Source: Marinobacter salexigens (GTDB taxonomy: Bacteria > Pseudomonadota > Gammaproteobacteria > Pseudomonadales > Oleiphilaceae). From it: a stretch of 64,000 nt of DNA. Of this stretch, positions 8,339 to 16,282 are shown piece by piece. How positions within the stretch are numbered: the first letter of the stretch is position 1; each line of letters opens with the position of its first letter. The notes beneath the pieces were generated by a model. The model saw only the letters and a program-made list of their open reading frames with translations, ran no database searches and was not told the DNA's origin. Made by a program: the position numbers and the translations under genes. Location: positions 1 through 64,000 of the forward strand of contig NZ_NIHC01000004.1 of the NCBI RefSeq assembly GCF_002806945.1, in the 5' to 3' direction.

Positions 8339-8726
8339 GAATTTTGACTCCGGCATATCCTTGCAGCAAATTCGCCAGCAGAACAAGTTAGCTGTTACAG
8401 CGGATATTCTTGGTACAGAAGAAGATGTGGAAGAAAAGAGCGGCTTGCTGCGCGCGCTTGTGACCGTTGGGCTAAGGTTTGTGTCCGCTTCTGATGAGGG
8501 CGAGGAAGAAAGCGACGGTGCTGTCGCTGTCCATGCAGAAGTTGAAGCAACATTTTGTGCAGTTTATCGCTATAGTGAAAAGATGACGGATGACGAGATA
8601 GCGGAGTTTTTGCGCTTCAATGCAGTGCATAACGTTTGGCCATTCTGGCGTGAGCATGTTTTGCGGGTAAGTGCCGAAGCAAAACTACCCCGGCCTTCAA
8701 TTCCACTAATGAAGCCAAAGGACTAG
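8286..8726 (+). CDS. SecB-like chaperone of a toxin-antitoxin-chaperone (TAC) locus, start uncertain
   Basis: The frame is open through ATG 8286 and GTG 8310 to the stop at 8726, about 146 residues from the ATG. The C-terminal part is SecB-like: ALVTVGLRFVSA, a long AEVEATFCAVYRYS strand, then FLRFNAVHNVWPFWREHVLRVSAEAKLPRPSIPL. This corresponds to the SecB region with the NILFPYARECI helix and its proline-ending tail. SecB-like chaperones encoded after MqsR-MqsA or HigB-HigA pairs define TAC systems, in which the chaperone protects an antitoxin C-terminal tag. The gene overlaps the shortened MqsA gene, and its true N-terminus was probably lost at the same junction. Confidence 0.62.
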   Translation: MSVVRLHKVEPGRLTRDKNFDSGISLQQIRQQNKLAVTADILGTEEDVEEKSGLLRALVTVGLRFVSASDEGEEESDGAVAVHAEVEATFCAVYRYSEKMTDDEIAEFLRFNAVHNVWPFWREHVLRVSAEAKLPRPSIPLMKPKD

Positions 8727-8727
8727 T

Positions 8728-8869
8728 GCCGGTGCGGGTTGGCTGCCTAGGCGATGCTGGCCCAGCACAATTGAAGTGGTGGCTCTGGATATTGATCCCG
8801 ACAAGGTCAGCGCTACTGAGCAACCGCAAATACTTCAACGATCTGCCCACCTACGCTGCCCGCTACGGA
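8728..8869 (+). pseudogene. Internally deleted fragment of a second ugd
   Basis: This 142-base stretch matches two separate parts of the intact ugd at 6054. One frame reads [13 protein letters not shown] near 8773-8811, matching [13 protein letters not shown] (Ugd residues 23-35). After a break, YFNDLPTYAARYG at 8831-8869 matches [13 protein letters not shown] (Ugd 210-222). Upstream bases 8728-8772 also resemble the start of ugd (GGCCCAGCA and flanks), with indels. About 175 codons between the two pieces are gone. The wording differs from the intact copy, so it is an older or foreign paralogue, not a recent duplication. Confidence 0.75.
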
Positions 8870-8984
8870 CCAATTGAGCCGTTAAGTTGCTTTTATCGGC
8901 TCAAATTTGAGGCTGCAGTGAGCTGATAGATCACTGAGAACGGCTCATCATTTCGAGAGTAGTGATCTTGGTCTATGCCGTAAA

Positions 8985-9008
8985 CCTCTCCCGCCAGGGG
9001 CGAGGGCA
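8985..9008. repeat. Short piece of the C/T-rich intergenic repeat, in the gap before nagB
   Basis: CCTCTCCCGCCAGGGGCGAGGG is a trimmed version of the C/T-rich hairpin repeat seen in full at 9811 and 29136. The rest of the 8870-9051 gap shows no gene; it contains a GAGCCG/CGGCTC hairpin at 8876-8902. Confidence 0.6.
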
Positions 9009-9051
9009 ATTAAAAGCCGCCGAATCTGATTGTTGAAAGCGAAGTGCAACA

Positions 9052-9804
9052 ATGTATAAAATTTTTGACACAGTAAACGAAGCATCACTTTATACCGCGC
9101 AGCGCCTCCTCAACCAGGTTCAATCCAACCCATGTGCCAACCTGGGCTTGGCAACGGGCAGCACCATGGAGCCCGTTTATCACCGCCTGGTGGAGTGTTT
9201 GCAGAGCGATCCTGTCGACATCTCCCAGCTCACTACGTTTAATCTGGATGAATATATCGGTCTGGATGCAGAGCATGCTCAGAGCTATCGTTATTACATG
9301 CACCAATATGTATTTAGCAAGCTGAACATTCCAAAAGAGAAAGTGAATCTTCCGGATGGCATGGCTGCGGATGTAGAGGGGGCCTGCCAGGCTTATTCTG
9401 AAGCAATCCGGGCGGCAGGCGGATTGGATTTGCAGCTGTTGGGTATTGGCTCGAATGGCCATATTGGTTTCAATGAGCCTTATACGTGTTTTTCCAGCCG
9501 AACCCATGTGATTGAGCTTTCTGAGCAAACCCGGCTGGACAACGGTCGTTTTTTTGTCGATAAGAGGGAAGTGCCTACCCGTGCAATTACTATGGGTATT
9601 CGGGATATTCTGGAAGCCAAAGAGATTGTTCTGCTGGCGACCGGTATGAAAAAGGCAACAGTTATGGCGGAGTTATTCCACAGTGGTGTGGATGAGGCTT
9701 TGCCTGCCTCGGCGTTGAAGCAGCACCCTAATGTGACGATTGTGCTGGACCGGGAGGCGGCGGCCTTTTTGCCGGGTGAAATTGTGGATTGGGTTGCGGG
9801 GTGA
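9052..9804 (+). CDS. nagB: Glucosamine-6-phosphate deaminase
   Basis: 250 residues. It interconverts glucosamine-6-phosphate and fructose-6-phosphate plus ammonia. Visible active-site elements are the LATGSTMEPVY phosphate loop, TTFNLDEYIGL with Asp66 as general base, and GIGSNGHIGFNEP with His137 and Glu142. The length is slightly short of E. coli NagB because the C-terminal allosteric extension is reduced. No other nag catabolic gene is nearby, so within this cluster it may tune hexosamine supply for UDP-GlcNAc-derived sugars (inference). Confidence 0.93.
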   Translation: MYKIFDTVNEASLYTAQRLLNQVQSNPCANLGLATGSTMEPVYHRLVECLQSDPVDISQLTTFNLDEYIGLDAEHAQSYRYYMHQYVFSKLNIPKEKVNLPDGMAADVEGACQAYSEAIRAAGGLDLQLLGIGSNGHIGFNEPYTCFSSRTHVIELSEQTRLDNGRFFVDKREVPTRAITMGIRDILEAKEIVLLATGMKKATVMAELFHSGVDEALPASALKQHPNVTIVLDREAAAFLPGEIVDWVAG

Positions 9805-9810
9805 TGAGGG

Positions 9811-9883
9811 CCCCCCTCTCCCCCGGCCCCTCTCCCGCAAGGGGAGAGGGGAGTATTCTGTGCTCTCCCGCTAGGGAAGAGGG
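9811..9883. repeat. C/T-rich palindromic intergenic repeat
   Basis: The run begins CCCCCCTCTCCCCCGGCCCC and continues to a CTCTCCCGCAAGGGGAGAG hairpin, then a partial second hairpin (CTCTCCCGCTAGGGAAGAGG). Its first about 40 bases are the same as the repeat at 29136. It fills most of the nagB-dehydratase gap. This kind of repeat is widespread in proteobacterial intergenic DNA and can fold in RNA. Confidence 0.85.
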
Positions 9884-9945
9884 GGGTGTTCGGTCAGGGT
9901 GCTCTCTCGTGAGGGATTTTACGGTTTTGAGGGATCATAAATAGT

Positions 9946-11889
9946 ATGTTTAAGCAGTTCCTGGGATTGCCCCGTTTACAAAAGCGCCTTGTCTCCGTTG
10001 CGGTTGATGCTTTAGCGCTTTCCTTTGCCCTGTGGGGATCCTTCGCCTTGCGCCTGGAAGAGAGCCTGTGGTTGCCCAACAAGGGGCAGTTACTGGTCTC
10101 CGCTCTTACGGTGGTGTTTACTCTGGGTGTTTTTGTCCGCCTCGGCCTCTACCGTGCCGTTGTCCGTTACATGAGTGACCGGGCGTTTCTCACCATTATC
10201 ACCGGTGTGGGTATTTCGGCCCTTTTGTTGATCATCCTTGGTTACAGCCTGCAGGTTCAGGTGCCGCGCTCGGTTCCCATAATATACGCAGCTCTGGCTT
10301 TCATTTTCGTAGGCGGCAGCCGCATGAGTGTGCGTATGCTGGTGCATCACTCCACCAATCGGGGCAAGGATTGGGTGGCCATTGTGGGGGCGGGCGAAAC
10401 CGGTGCCCAGTTGGCCAAGGCTTTGCAGGAGGGTACGGAGTACCACCCGGTGGTGTTTATCGGGTTGCTGCCTGCTAACCACAAGGCCTTGATAGCAGGT
10501 ATACCGGTGTTTTCTCTGGATCATCTGGAGGATGCGGTTCGTATTCATGGGGTAAAGCGTTTGTTGCTGGCCTTGGATGCCGAGAAAAAGGTCGACCGGC
10601 GTAAGCTTCTGAAGCGGTTGGAATCCCTCAAACTCCCCGTTCAAACTGTTCCCTCCATGAGTGAATTGGTCGCCGGCCATGCCCGCATCAACGATATCCG
10701 TGATCTGGAACTTGAAGACTTGTTGGGGCGGGATCCTGTGCGCCCGGATAACGCCCAGGTAGCGGCAAGCCTGTACAACAAGGTGGTGATGGTAACGGGT
10801 GCCGGTGGCTCCATTGGCTCCGAACTGTGCCGGCAGATCATTCACCATCGGCCTCGGGTTTTGGTGTTGTTTGAGCAGTCCGAGTTTTCCCTGTATGCCA
10901 TTGAGCGCGAGCTACAGGCGATTAACCGTATTGATGGGCTGGATGTTGAAATTCACCCCCTTCTGGGCAGTGTGGTTCACCGCCGCCGTTGTGAAACGGT
11001 GATGCGCAGTTTTGGCATTCAAACGGTATACCACGCCGCCGCCTACAAACATGTGCCTTTGGTTGAGCATAATGTGATTGAAGGTGTTCAGAACAATGTG
11101 TTCGGCACTTTGCATGCGGCAGAGGCAGCGATTACGGCGGGGGTTGAACGGTTTGTACTGATTTCCACCGACAAAGCGGTTCGCCCCACCAACGTAATGG
11201 GTGCCAGCAAGCGTATGGCAGAGCTGGTACTGCAAGGTTTGGCGCAGCGCCAGAGCAAAACGATTTTTTCCATGGTCCGGTTTGGTAATGTGTTGGGGTC
11301 TTCCGGCTCTGTGGTGCCTTTGTTCCGCGACCAGATACGCGACGGCGGGCCGATTACGGTGACCCATCAGGATATTATCCGCTACTTCATGACCATCCCG
11401 GAAGCCAGCCAGCTGGTGCTACAGGCCGGCAGCATGGGCCAGGGTGGTGAGGTGTTTGTGTTGGATATGGGCGAGCCGGTGAAGATTGCCGACCTCGCCC
11501 GAAAGATGATTCACCTGATGGGGCTCGTGGAGAAAACCCCGGACCAGCCTGAGGGTGATATTGAGGTGGTGTTTACTGGGCTGCGCCCCGGTGAAAAACT
11601 GTATGAGGAGTTGCTGATTGGCGACGACCCACAGGGTACTTCCCACCCCCGTATTATGATGGCCCGGGAGGTTTCTATGCCCTGGGAGGAGCTGGAAGTG
11701 GTGCTCAATAAACTGTCCCGTGCCAGCCAGGATTTTGATTGTCGCTTGATTGTCGACACCTTGAAAAAAGCGCCGACGGGCTTTGCGCCCAATGGTGATG
11801 TTGCGGATTTGGTTTGGTGCAATGGCAAGCAGGTTGGGCCGCTTGATGGGGAGAGCAGCACCGGAAAGGTTCACCGGTTGCCGGTTTGA
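9946..11889 (+). CDS. Membrane-anchored UDP-N-acetylhexosamine 4,6-dehydratase (PglF/WbpM type)
   Basis: 647 residues, the full-length PglF/WbpM/CapD class. Four N-terminal membrane helices span roughly 15-125. A Rossmann-like CoA-binding domain follows (VAIVGAGETGAQLAKAL from 144). The catalytic SDR domain has TGAGGSIGSE at 284-293, AAAYKHVPLVE at 364-374 and ISTDKAVRPTNVMGASK ending at 422. Met-x-x-x-Lys replaces the Tyr of ordinary SDRs, as known for this membrane class. It converts UDP-GlcNAc to the 4-keto-6-deoxy intermediate, the substrate expected by the DegT aminotransferase at 4858. Confidence 0.93.
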   Translation: MFKQFLGLPRLQKRLVSVAVDALALSFALWGSFALRLEESLWLPNKGQLLVSALTVVFTLGVFVRLGLYRAVVRYMSDRAFLTIITGVGISALLLIILGYSLQVQVPRSVPIIYAALAFIFVGGSRMSVRMLVHHSTNRGKDWVAIVGAGETGAQLAKALQEGTEYHPVVFIGLLPANHKALIAGIPVFSLDHLEDAVRIHGVKRLLLALDAEKKVDRRKLLKRLESLKLPVQTVPSMSELVAGHARINDIRDLELEDLLGRDPVRPDNAQVAASLYNKVVMVTGAGGSIGSELCRQIIHHRPRVLVLFEQSEFSLYAIERELQAINRIDGLDVEIHPLLGSVVHRRRCETVMRSFGIQTVYHAAAYKHVPLVEHNVIEGVQNNVFGTLHAAEAAITAGVERFVLISTDKAVRPTNVMGASKRMAELVLQGLAQRQSKTIFSMVRFGNVLGSSGSVVPLFRDQIRDGGPITVTHQDIIRYFMTIPEASQLVLQAGSMGQGGEVFVLDMGEPVKIADLARKMIHLMGLVEKTPDQPEGDIEVVFTGLRPGEKLYEELLIGDDPQGTSHPRIMMAREVSMPWEELEVVLNKLSRASQDFDCRLIVDTLKKAPTGFAPNGDVADLVWCNGKQVGPLDGESSTGKVHRLPV

Positions 11890-11896
11890 TTAGATT

Positions 11897-11951
11897 CACC
11901 CTCTCCGATACGTCGGACCGCCCCAGCCCCTCTCCCGTAAAGGGAGGGGGA
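11897..11951. repeat. C/T-rich intergenic repeat, variant copy
   Basis: CACCCTCTCC...CCCCAGCCCCTCTCCCGTAAAGGGAGGGGGAG is a diverged copy of the repeat at 9811 and 29136, with its left part replaced by a GATACGTCGGACCG insert. It lies between the dehydratase stop and the nuclease ribosome-binding site. Confidence 0.75.
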
Positions 11952-11973
11952 GACACAACAAGGACTGTTGACC

Positions 11974-13380
11974 ATGATTAACATAACCCACCACGGCGCC
12001 ACCTCTGGCGTTACCGGTTCCTGCCACGAGCTTACCCTCAGTTCCGGGCAGGGCGCTTCCGCTGGCATTCTCATCGACTGCGGCCTGTTCCAGGGGCAGG
12101 AAAAAGGCGATGGTGCCAGCGCTTCCGATCTCTCCGTTGATTTCCCCATTGATCACATCCGCGCGTTAGTGGTTACCCATGTGCATATCGACCACGTGGG
12201 CCGCATTCCTTATTTATTGGCGGCGGGGTTTGAGGGGCCGATTATTTGTTCCGAGCCTTCCGCCATCATGCTGCCGGAAATCCTGGAGGATGCGTTAAAG
12301 ATTGGTTTCACTCGGGATAGGCAGCTGATTGAGCGGGTGCTTGGGCTGATTCGTTCCCGGCTTGTGCCTGTGCCTTATGGGCAGTGGCATGAGGTGTTTG
12401 CAGAGCCCGACAGTTCACTTTCGGTACGATTGCAGCGGGCGGGGCATATTCTGGGTTCGGCCTATGTTGAGTGTGAGGCGGTTGCCGGCGAAGAGCAGGA
12501 GCGGATTGTGTTCAGTGGCGATTTGGGCGCACCCCATGCGCCTTTGCTGCAGGAGCCTGCCTCGCCGGAACGGGCGGATCGGCTGGTGATTGAGAGTACC
12601 TACGGTGATAAGGATCACGAAAGCCGGGAAACCCGGCGTTATCGCCTGAAGGTCATTCTGGAACGGGCGCTGGCCGATGGCGGTACGGTGTTGATTCCCG
12701 CGTTCAGTATTGGTCGCACTCAGGAATTGTTGTACGAAATCGAGGGGCTGATACACGAGTTTGGAACCGACTGTGTAACCGATGGCCTGGCCTGGAGTGA
12801 TCTGGAAATTGTGGTGGATTCGCCCTTGGCGGCAGAATTTACGAGGATTTATCGCCAGCTAAAACCGTTTTGGAGTGGCGAGGCGGTGGAGTTGCTCCGG
12901 CAGGGCCGGCACCCGCTGTCGTTTGAGCAGTTAACGGTGATCAACTCCCACGAGAATCATCTTAACGCGGTGGATTATCTCGCGCGCTCCCTTCGGCCCT
13001 GTGTGGTGCTGGCGGGTTCTGGCATGTGTGCCGGGGGCAGGGTGGTTAATTATCTTAAGGCGATGCTTGGCGAAGCCCGAAACGATGTGTTGTTTGTGGG
13101 CTATCAGGCGGCGGGTACGCCGGGGCGGGATATTCTTGCGTATGGCCCCCGTGGCGGTTGGGTAGAGTTGGATGGTGAGCGGTTTGATATACGGGCGCGT
13201 GTGCACCAGGTGGGTGGTTATTCTGCCCATGCCGGGCAATCGGATTTAATTCGTTTTATTGAAGGCATTCCGGTTAAACCATATGAGGTTCGTATTGTGC
13301 ATGGTGATGCTTCGGCAAAGCAGGCATTTAAACAGCGCCTTGAGAGCTTGGGTTATTCGGGAATTGTGATACCGGGCTAA
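11974..13380 (+). CDS. Beta-CASP metallo-beta-lactamase fold ribonuclease-like protein
   Basis: 468 residues. The zinc motif HVHIDH is at 69-74, with FSGDLGAPH later and a beta-CASP insert containing STYGDKDHESRE and IPAFSIGRTQELLYE. The C-terminal RMMBL-like end has HQVGGYSAHAGQSDL and VRIVHGD. These features match the YsgA/RNase J-CPSF-like family of RNA-processing exonucleases and endonucleases (COG1236). ATG 11974 is preceded by AAGGA at 11960-11964; an in-frame TTG at 11968 is less likely. It is probably outside the polysaccharide operon. The actual RNA substrate is unknown. Confidence 0.88.
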   Translation: MINITHHGATSGVTGSCHELTLSSGQGASAGILIDCGLFQGQEKGDGASASDLSVDFPIDHIRALVVTHVHIDHVGRIPYLLAAGFEGPIICSEPSAIMLPEILEDALKIGFTRDRQLIERVLGLIRSRLVPVPYGQWHEVFAEPDSSLSVRLQRAGHILGSAYVECEAVAGEEQERIVFSGDLGAPHAPLLQEPASPERADRLVIESTYGDKDHESRETRRYRLKVILERALADGGTVLIPAFSIGRTQELLYEIEGLIHEFGTDCVTDGLAWSDLEIVVDSPLAAEFTRIYRQLKPFWSGEAVELLRQGRHPLSFEQLTVINSHENHLNAVDYLARSLRPCVVLAGSGMCAGGRVVNYLKAMLGEARNDVLFVGYQAAGTPGRDILAYGPRGGWVELDGERFDIRARVHQVGGYSAHAGQSDLIRFIEGIPVKPYEVRIVHGDASAKQAFKQRLESLGYSGIVIPG

Positions 13381-13553
13381 TAGTTAATTAAACCTATGTG
13401 GGGAATTGTTAAAGGCTTTTAAATAAATAATCTTTGCCATGTATAAATCTATGACTTATTATGCCGGAGTGTTTTGGCAAGCCCCTTGAGCGGGCGTTTA
13501 GTTTGGCTCAGCTTAAATTCTAGAGCCCACAGAAACTATAAGGTTTTATTTCC

Positions 13554-13922
13554 ATGGCAAAGATTAACGATTATTATCAGAAGAAGCAGCTAATGGAACA
13601 GCTTGCAAACGAGATTAACCAGCTGGAACAGGATCAGTCCCTGAAGCGTGAACTGGCCTTTGAAAGCAGCATTCGTGAGCTTATGGAAGAGTACGACAAG
13701 ACGCCGAAGCACGTGCTGCGGATTTTGGCCGCCATCGACCCTTCTATCGCTGCGGAAAAACCACAGAGCAGCACGGGCACCCGTGCCAAGCGCCCCATGA
13801 AAACCTACACCAACCCGCACACGGGTGAAGTGGTTAAAACCCGGGGTGGCAATCACAAGGTACTGAACGAGTGGCGTAAACAACACGGCAAAGAAGCCGT
13901 GCAGAGCTGGCAGCAAGACTGA
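13554..13922 (+). CDS. mvaT: MvaT-family H-NS-like xenogeneic silencer
   Basis: 122 residues. The N-terminal coiled-coil oligomerisation region (about 5-60) is followed by a flexible linker. The C-terminal DNA-binding domain reads KTYTNPHTGEVVKTRGGNHKVL. Residues Arg80, Gly99 and Asn100 coincide in number and type with the AT-pincer residues described for Pseudomonas MvaT. MvaT binds AT-rich minor groove and silences acquired DNA, phage and surface-structure genes. It lies beside the polysaccharide cluster with its own gap (13381-13553, AT-rich, no other gene seen) and terminator. Confidence 0.93.
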   Translation: MAKINDYYQKKQLMEQLANEINQLEQDQSLKRELAFESSIRELMEEYDKTPKHVLRILAAIDPSIAAEKPQSSTGTRAKRPMKTYTNPHTGEVVKTRGGNHKVLNEWRKQHGKEAVQSWQQD

Positions 13923-13939
13923 TAAGTTCAAGATATAAA

Positions 13940-13974
13940 AAAAGGGCCGAATGATATGTTCATTCGGCCCTTTT
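13940..13974. terminator. Bidirectional intrinsic terminator after mvaT
   Basis: A 15-bp perfect stem (13940-13954 and 13960-13974; AAAAGGGCCGAATGA) closes over a TATGT loop, with A-run and T-run on either side. It ends mvaT on the plus strand and the diguanylate cyclase gene on the minus strand. Confidence 0.92.
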
Positions 13975-13988
13975 AGTTTGTGCTACTG

Positions 13989-14969
13989 CTAGCCCGAAAC
14001 AGGCGGCTCAGGGTTTTCATAAACAACCACGCGATTTCTTCCGCCTTTTTTAGCCGCATAAAGAGCTTCATCTGCCTGCTGCATCCAGGCCATGTGATTT
14101 TCCGGGCTGCCGCTTAGTTGCGAGATGCCTACACTTATTGTGTATCTGATCGGTGCCATCGTGGTTTGAACAACACTTTGTTCTATGGCCTCCCTTATAC
14201 GCTCACATATGATGCGCGCACCTTCGGCGTCGGTTTCCGGCAATATAATTCCGAACTCTTCGCCTCCATATCGGCCAATGCTGTCTGATGATCGCAAACA
14301 GTCTCTCGTTGTTTTTGCGGTATGTTTAATTACTTCATCGCCTGCCAAATGGCCATGAGAGTCGTTTACTTTTTTGAAAAAGTCGATATCAAACATGACC
14401 AGGCTGGTTATATGACCATAACGACGGAAGCGCTCGAACTCCGCATCCACCAGGTTCTCCCAGGTGCCGCGATTCAGCAGGCCGGTGAGCCGGTCGGTTT
14501 TGCTGAGTTTGGCGAGCTGCTCGTTTGCCCGTTCCAGAGCGCGCTTACCAGTGGCGATATCGGTTACGTCGTACACCATGATGCAGATCTTCTCCACCTG
14601 CCCGGTACTGCCTGAAAGCGGGCTGATGGTGAGGTTCTGGAACATGTATTCTTCGGTGCCGGTAATGGGGCGGGTGTTGCGGAACTGGAACAGGTAGGGC
14701 CGTTGCTCCCAGGAGGTGAAGGCGCGGGTGTTGAGCAGTGTTACGGCATCCACCTTGCGCCTGAGCCAGGCTTCGGGGATGTCGGGGAATAGCTCAAAAA
14801 GCACCTGGTTGCGGGTTTTACTGGCGGTAATGCCGCTGTGGTTTTCCATAAAGCCGTTCCAGGCCTGCACACGGAAGTCCAGGTCCAGCACCACCAGGCC
14901 AACTTCAACGGATTCCAGCATATCCACCAGCCAGTGAAAGGCTTGGGCTTCAAATTCGTTTATGGCCAT
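13989..14969 (-). CDS. PAS-GGDEF diguanylate cyclase
   Basis: 326 residues. The N-terminal PAS domain (about 10-130) has VGLVVLDLDFRVQAWN. The C-terminal GGDEF domain has DRLTGLLNRG, FDIDFFKKVNDSHGHLAGDEV and an intact GGEEF active site. The inhibitory RxxD site (RSSD) stands five residues ahead of it, so product-inhibited c-di-GMP synthesis is expected. No membrane helices are visible. It starts 3 bases after the stop of the REC-CheC gene on the same strand, so the two form an operon and probably one signalling pathway. Confidence 0.92.
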   Translation of the reverse strand: MAINEFEAQAFHWLVDMLESVEVGLVVLDLDFRVQAWNGFMENHSGITASKTRNQVLFELFPDIPEAWLRRKVDAVTLLNTRAFTSWEQRPYLFQFRNTRPITGTEEYMFQNLTISPLSGSTGQVEKICIMVYDVTDIATGKRALERANEQLAKLSKTDRLTGLLNRGTWENLVDAEFERFRRYGHITSLVMFDIDFFKKVNDSHGHLAGDEVIKHTAKTTRDCLRSSDSIGRYGGEEFGIILPETDAEGARIICERIREAIEQSVVQTTMAPIRYTISVGISQLSGSPENHMAWMQQADEALYAAKKGGRNRVVVYENPEPPVSG

Positions 14970-14972
14970 GGT

Positions 14973-16004
14973 TTATTCCACCAGGTATTGGAGACGTTGT
15001 TCAAGGAAGGGCACAGAATCTTCCGTGAGCAGCACCAGCATGTCGCAATGGATATTCCTTTCCTCAAGGGTGTAGCTGATCTCAATGCACAGGAGTTGTT
15101 CCTGGCGAGCGTTCTGGTGCTCGAGCAAATCTGTGATCTGCCGGTGCTGGCCGAGCACGCTGGGATGGCTGAGGCCGAGTTCCAGATCCAGTTGATCGCC
15201 CATGCCTTTGAGAAATGCGCCGAACAGGATGCTCGACATGTCCATCAGCACCTCTACGTTTACGGATTCACCTTCAAGGCTGTCGTAGTGGAGCAGTTCT
15301 GCCATTTCCCGAAAGCTGGCATCTGCAAACAGCAGCAAAGCCTCGCCGGCAATGCCTGAGCCGGTGAAACCTTGGCACACGGCGGAATAGGTGTCGCTGT
15401 CGTGGGCGGCAGAAATGGCCATATGGAGTTCGGAGTTGGCAATCAGCGCAACTTTCGGGATGGGCTGTTTCACAAAAACTCGCAATAGCCGGGCAAGCAG
15501 GTCGGACGAGCGCCCCATGGCGATGTTGGCAACTTCCTGAAGATAGTCGTTCAGAGAGACCGAGATTTCCTGAGCTTGGGTGCCGTCATCCGGGTTAAGC
15601 GCGCCATCGCTCAAGGCGGCGCTTTCCAGTTCTCCAGGGCGGTAAAAGCCGTATTCGGTGAGCAGGCTGAGGACAACCCCCAGGTCTGTGGGCTTTTTGA
15701 TGAAATCGATGGCACCGAGCTTGCGCACCCGCTCCCGGGCTTCTGGCTGTATGTCGCCCGAAACTACGATGGTCATGATGGGTAGATCTTCTGCCCGCAC
15801 ATGCTCCAGCACTTGGTAGCCGTCCATTTCTGGCATGTTGAGATCCAGAAACATCAGGTCGGCCTCGCCTGCGCGCAGCTTTGCCAGGGCTTCCACACCG
15901 TCGTTGGCAAACAGGATGGTCTCGGCAAGCCCTGCAGGGAGGGCGCGGGCCATCTGTTTTCTGGCTAGGGCGGAGTCATCGCAGATAAGAATGCGGGTGG
16001 TCAT
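14973..16004 (-). CDS. CheY-like receiver fused to a CheC-type phosphatase domain
   Basis: 343 residues from ATG 16004; the frame stays open further upstream but without family-like sequence. The receiver domain spans 1-120 with Asp9/Asp10, phospho-acceptor Asp54 (FLDLNMPEMDG) and the IKKP lysine. The second domain, about 155-340, is CheC/CheX-like: LNDYLQEVANIAMG provides an ExxN active-site helix. The pseudo-symmetric second helix (VLMDMSSILFG) lacks ExxN, so at most one site is active. Such fusions can dephosphorylate CheY-P or their own receiver. It is transcribed with the adjacent cyclase. Confidence 0.85.
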   Translation of the reverse strand: MTTRILICDDSALARKQMARALPAGLAETILFANDGVEALAKLRAGEADLMFLDLNMPEMDGYQVLEHVRAEDLPIMTIVVSGDIQPEARERVRKLGAIDFIKKPTDLGVVLSLLTEYGFYRPGELESAALSDGALNPDDGTQAQEISVSLNDYLQEVANIAMGRSSDLLARLLRVFVKQPIPKVALIANSELHMAISAAHDSDTYSAVCQGFTGSGIAGEALLLFADASFREMAELLHYDSLEGESVNVEVLMDMSSILFGAFLKGMGDQLDLELGLSHPSVLGQHRQITDLLEHQNARQEQLLCIEISYTLEERNIHCDMLVLLTEDSVPFLEQRLQYLVE

Positions 16005-16282
16005 TGGTATGGCCAGGAGGTGTTGGATTTCAGGTTGGCAATTATAGCAGTACGCAATGATATGTACACGTAAACGACACCTGTGATCTATTTCAGGATT
16101 GATGAAATGTAATGAAGTGTTACTTCTGATTGTGACTGGCCGCACTCCATTGACCCAGTCGCCCAGATATAGTGTCATTTCAGCAACAAGAAGAAAGATG
16201 CTAAATGCAAGTATAGGCTGTCTGCGCGCATCGGTAAAATTAAAGCCTGTACGTGGTGCTTATGAATACAAGAGAAACTGAT

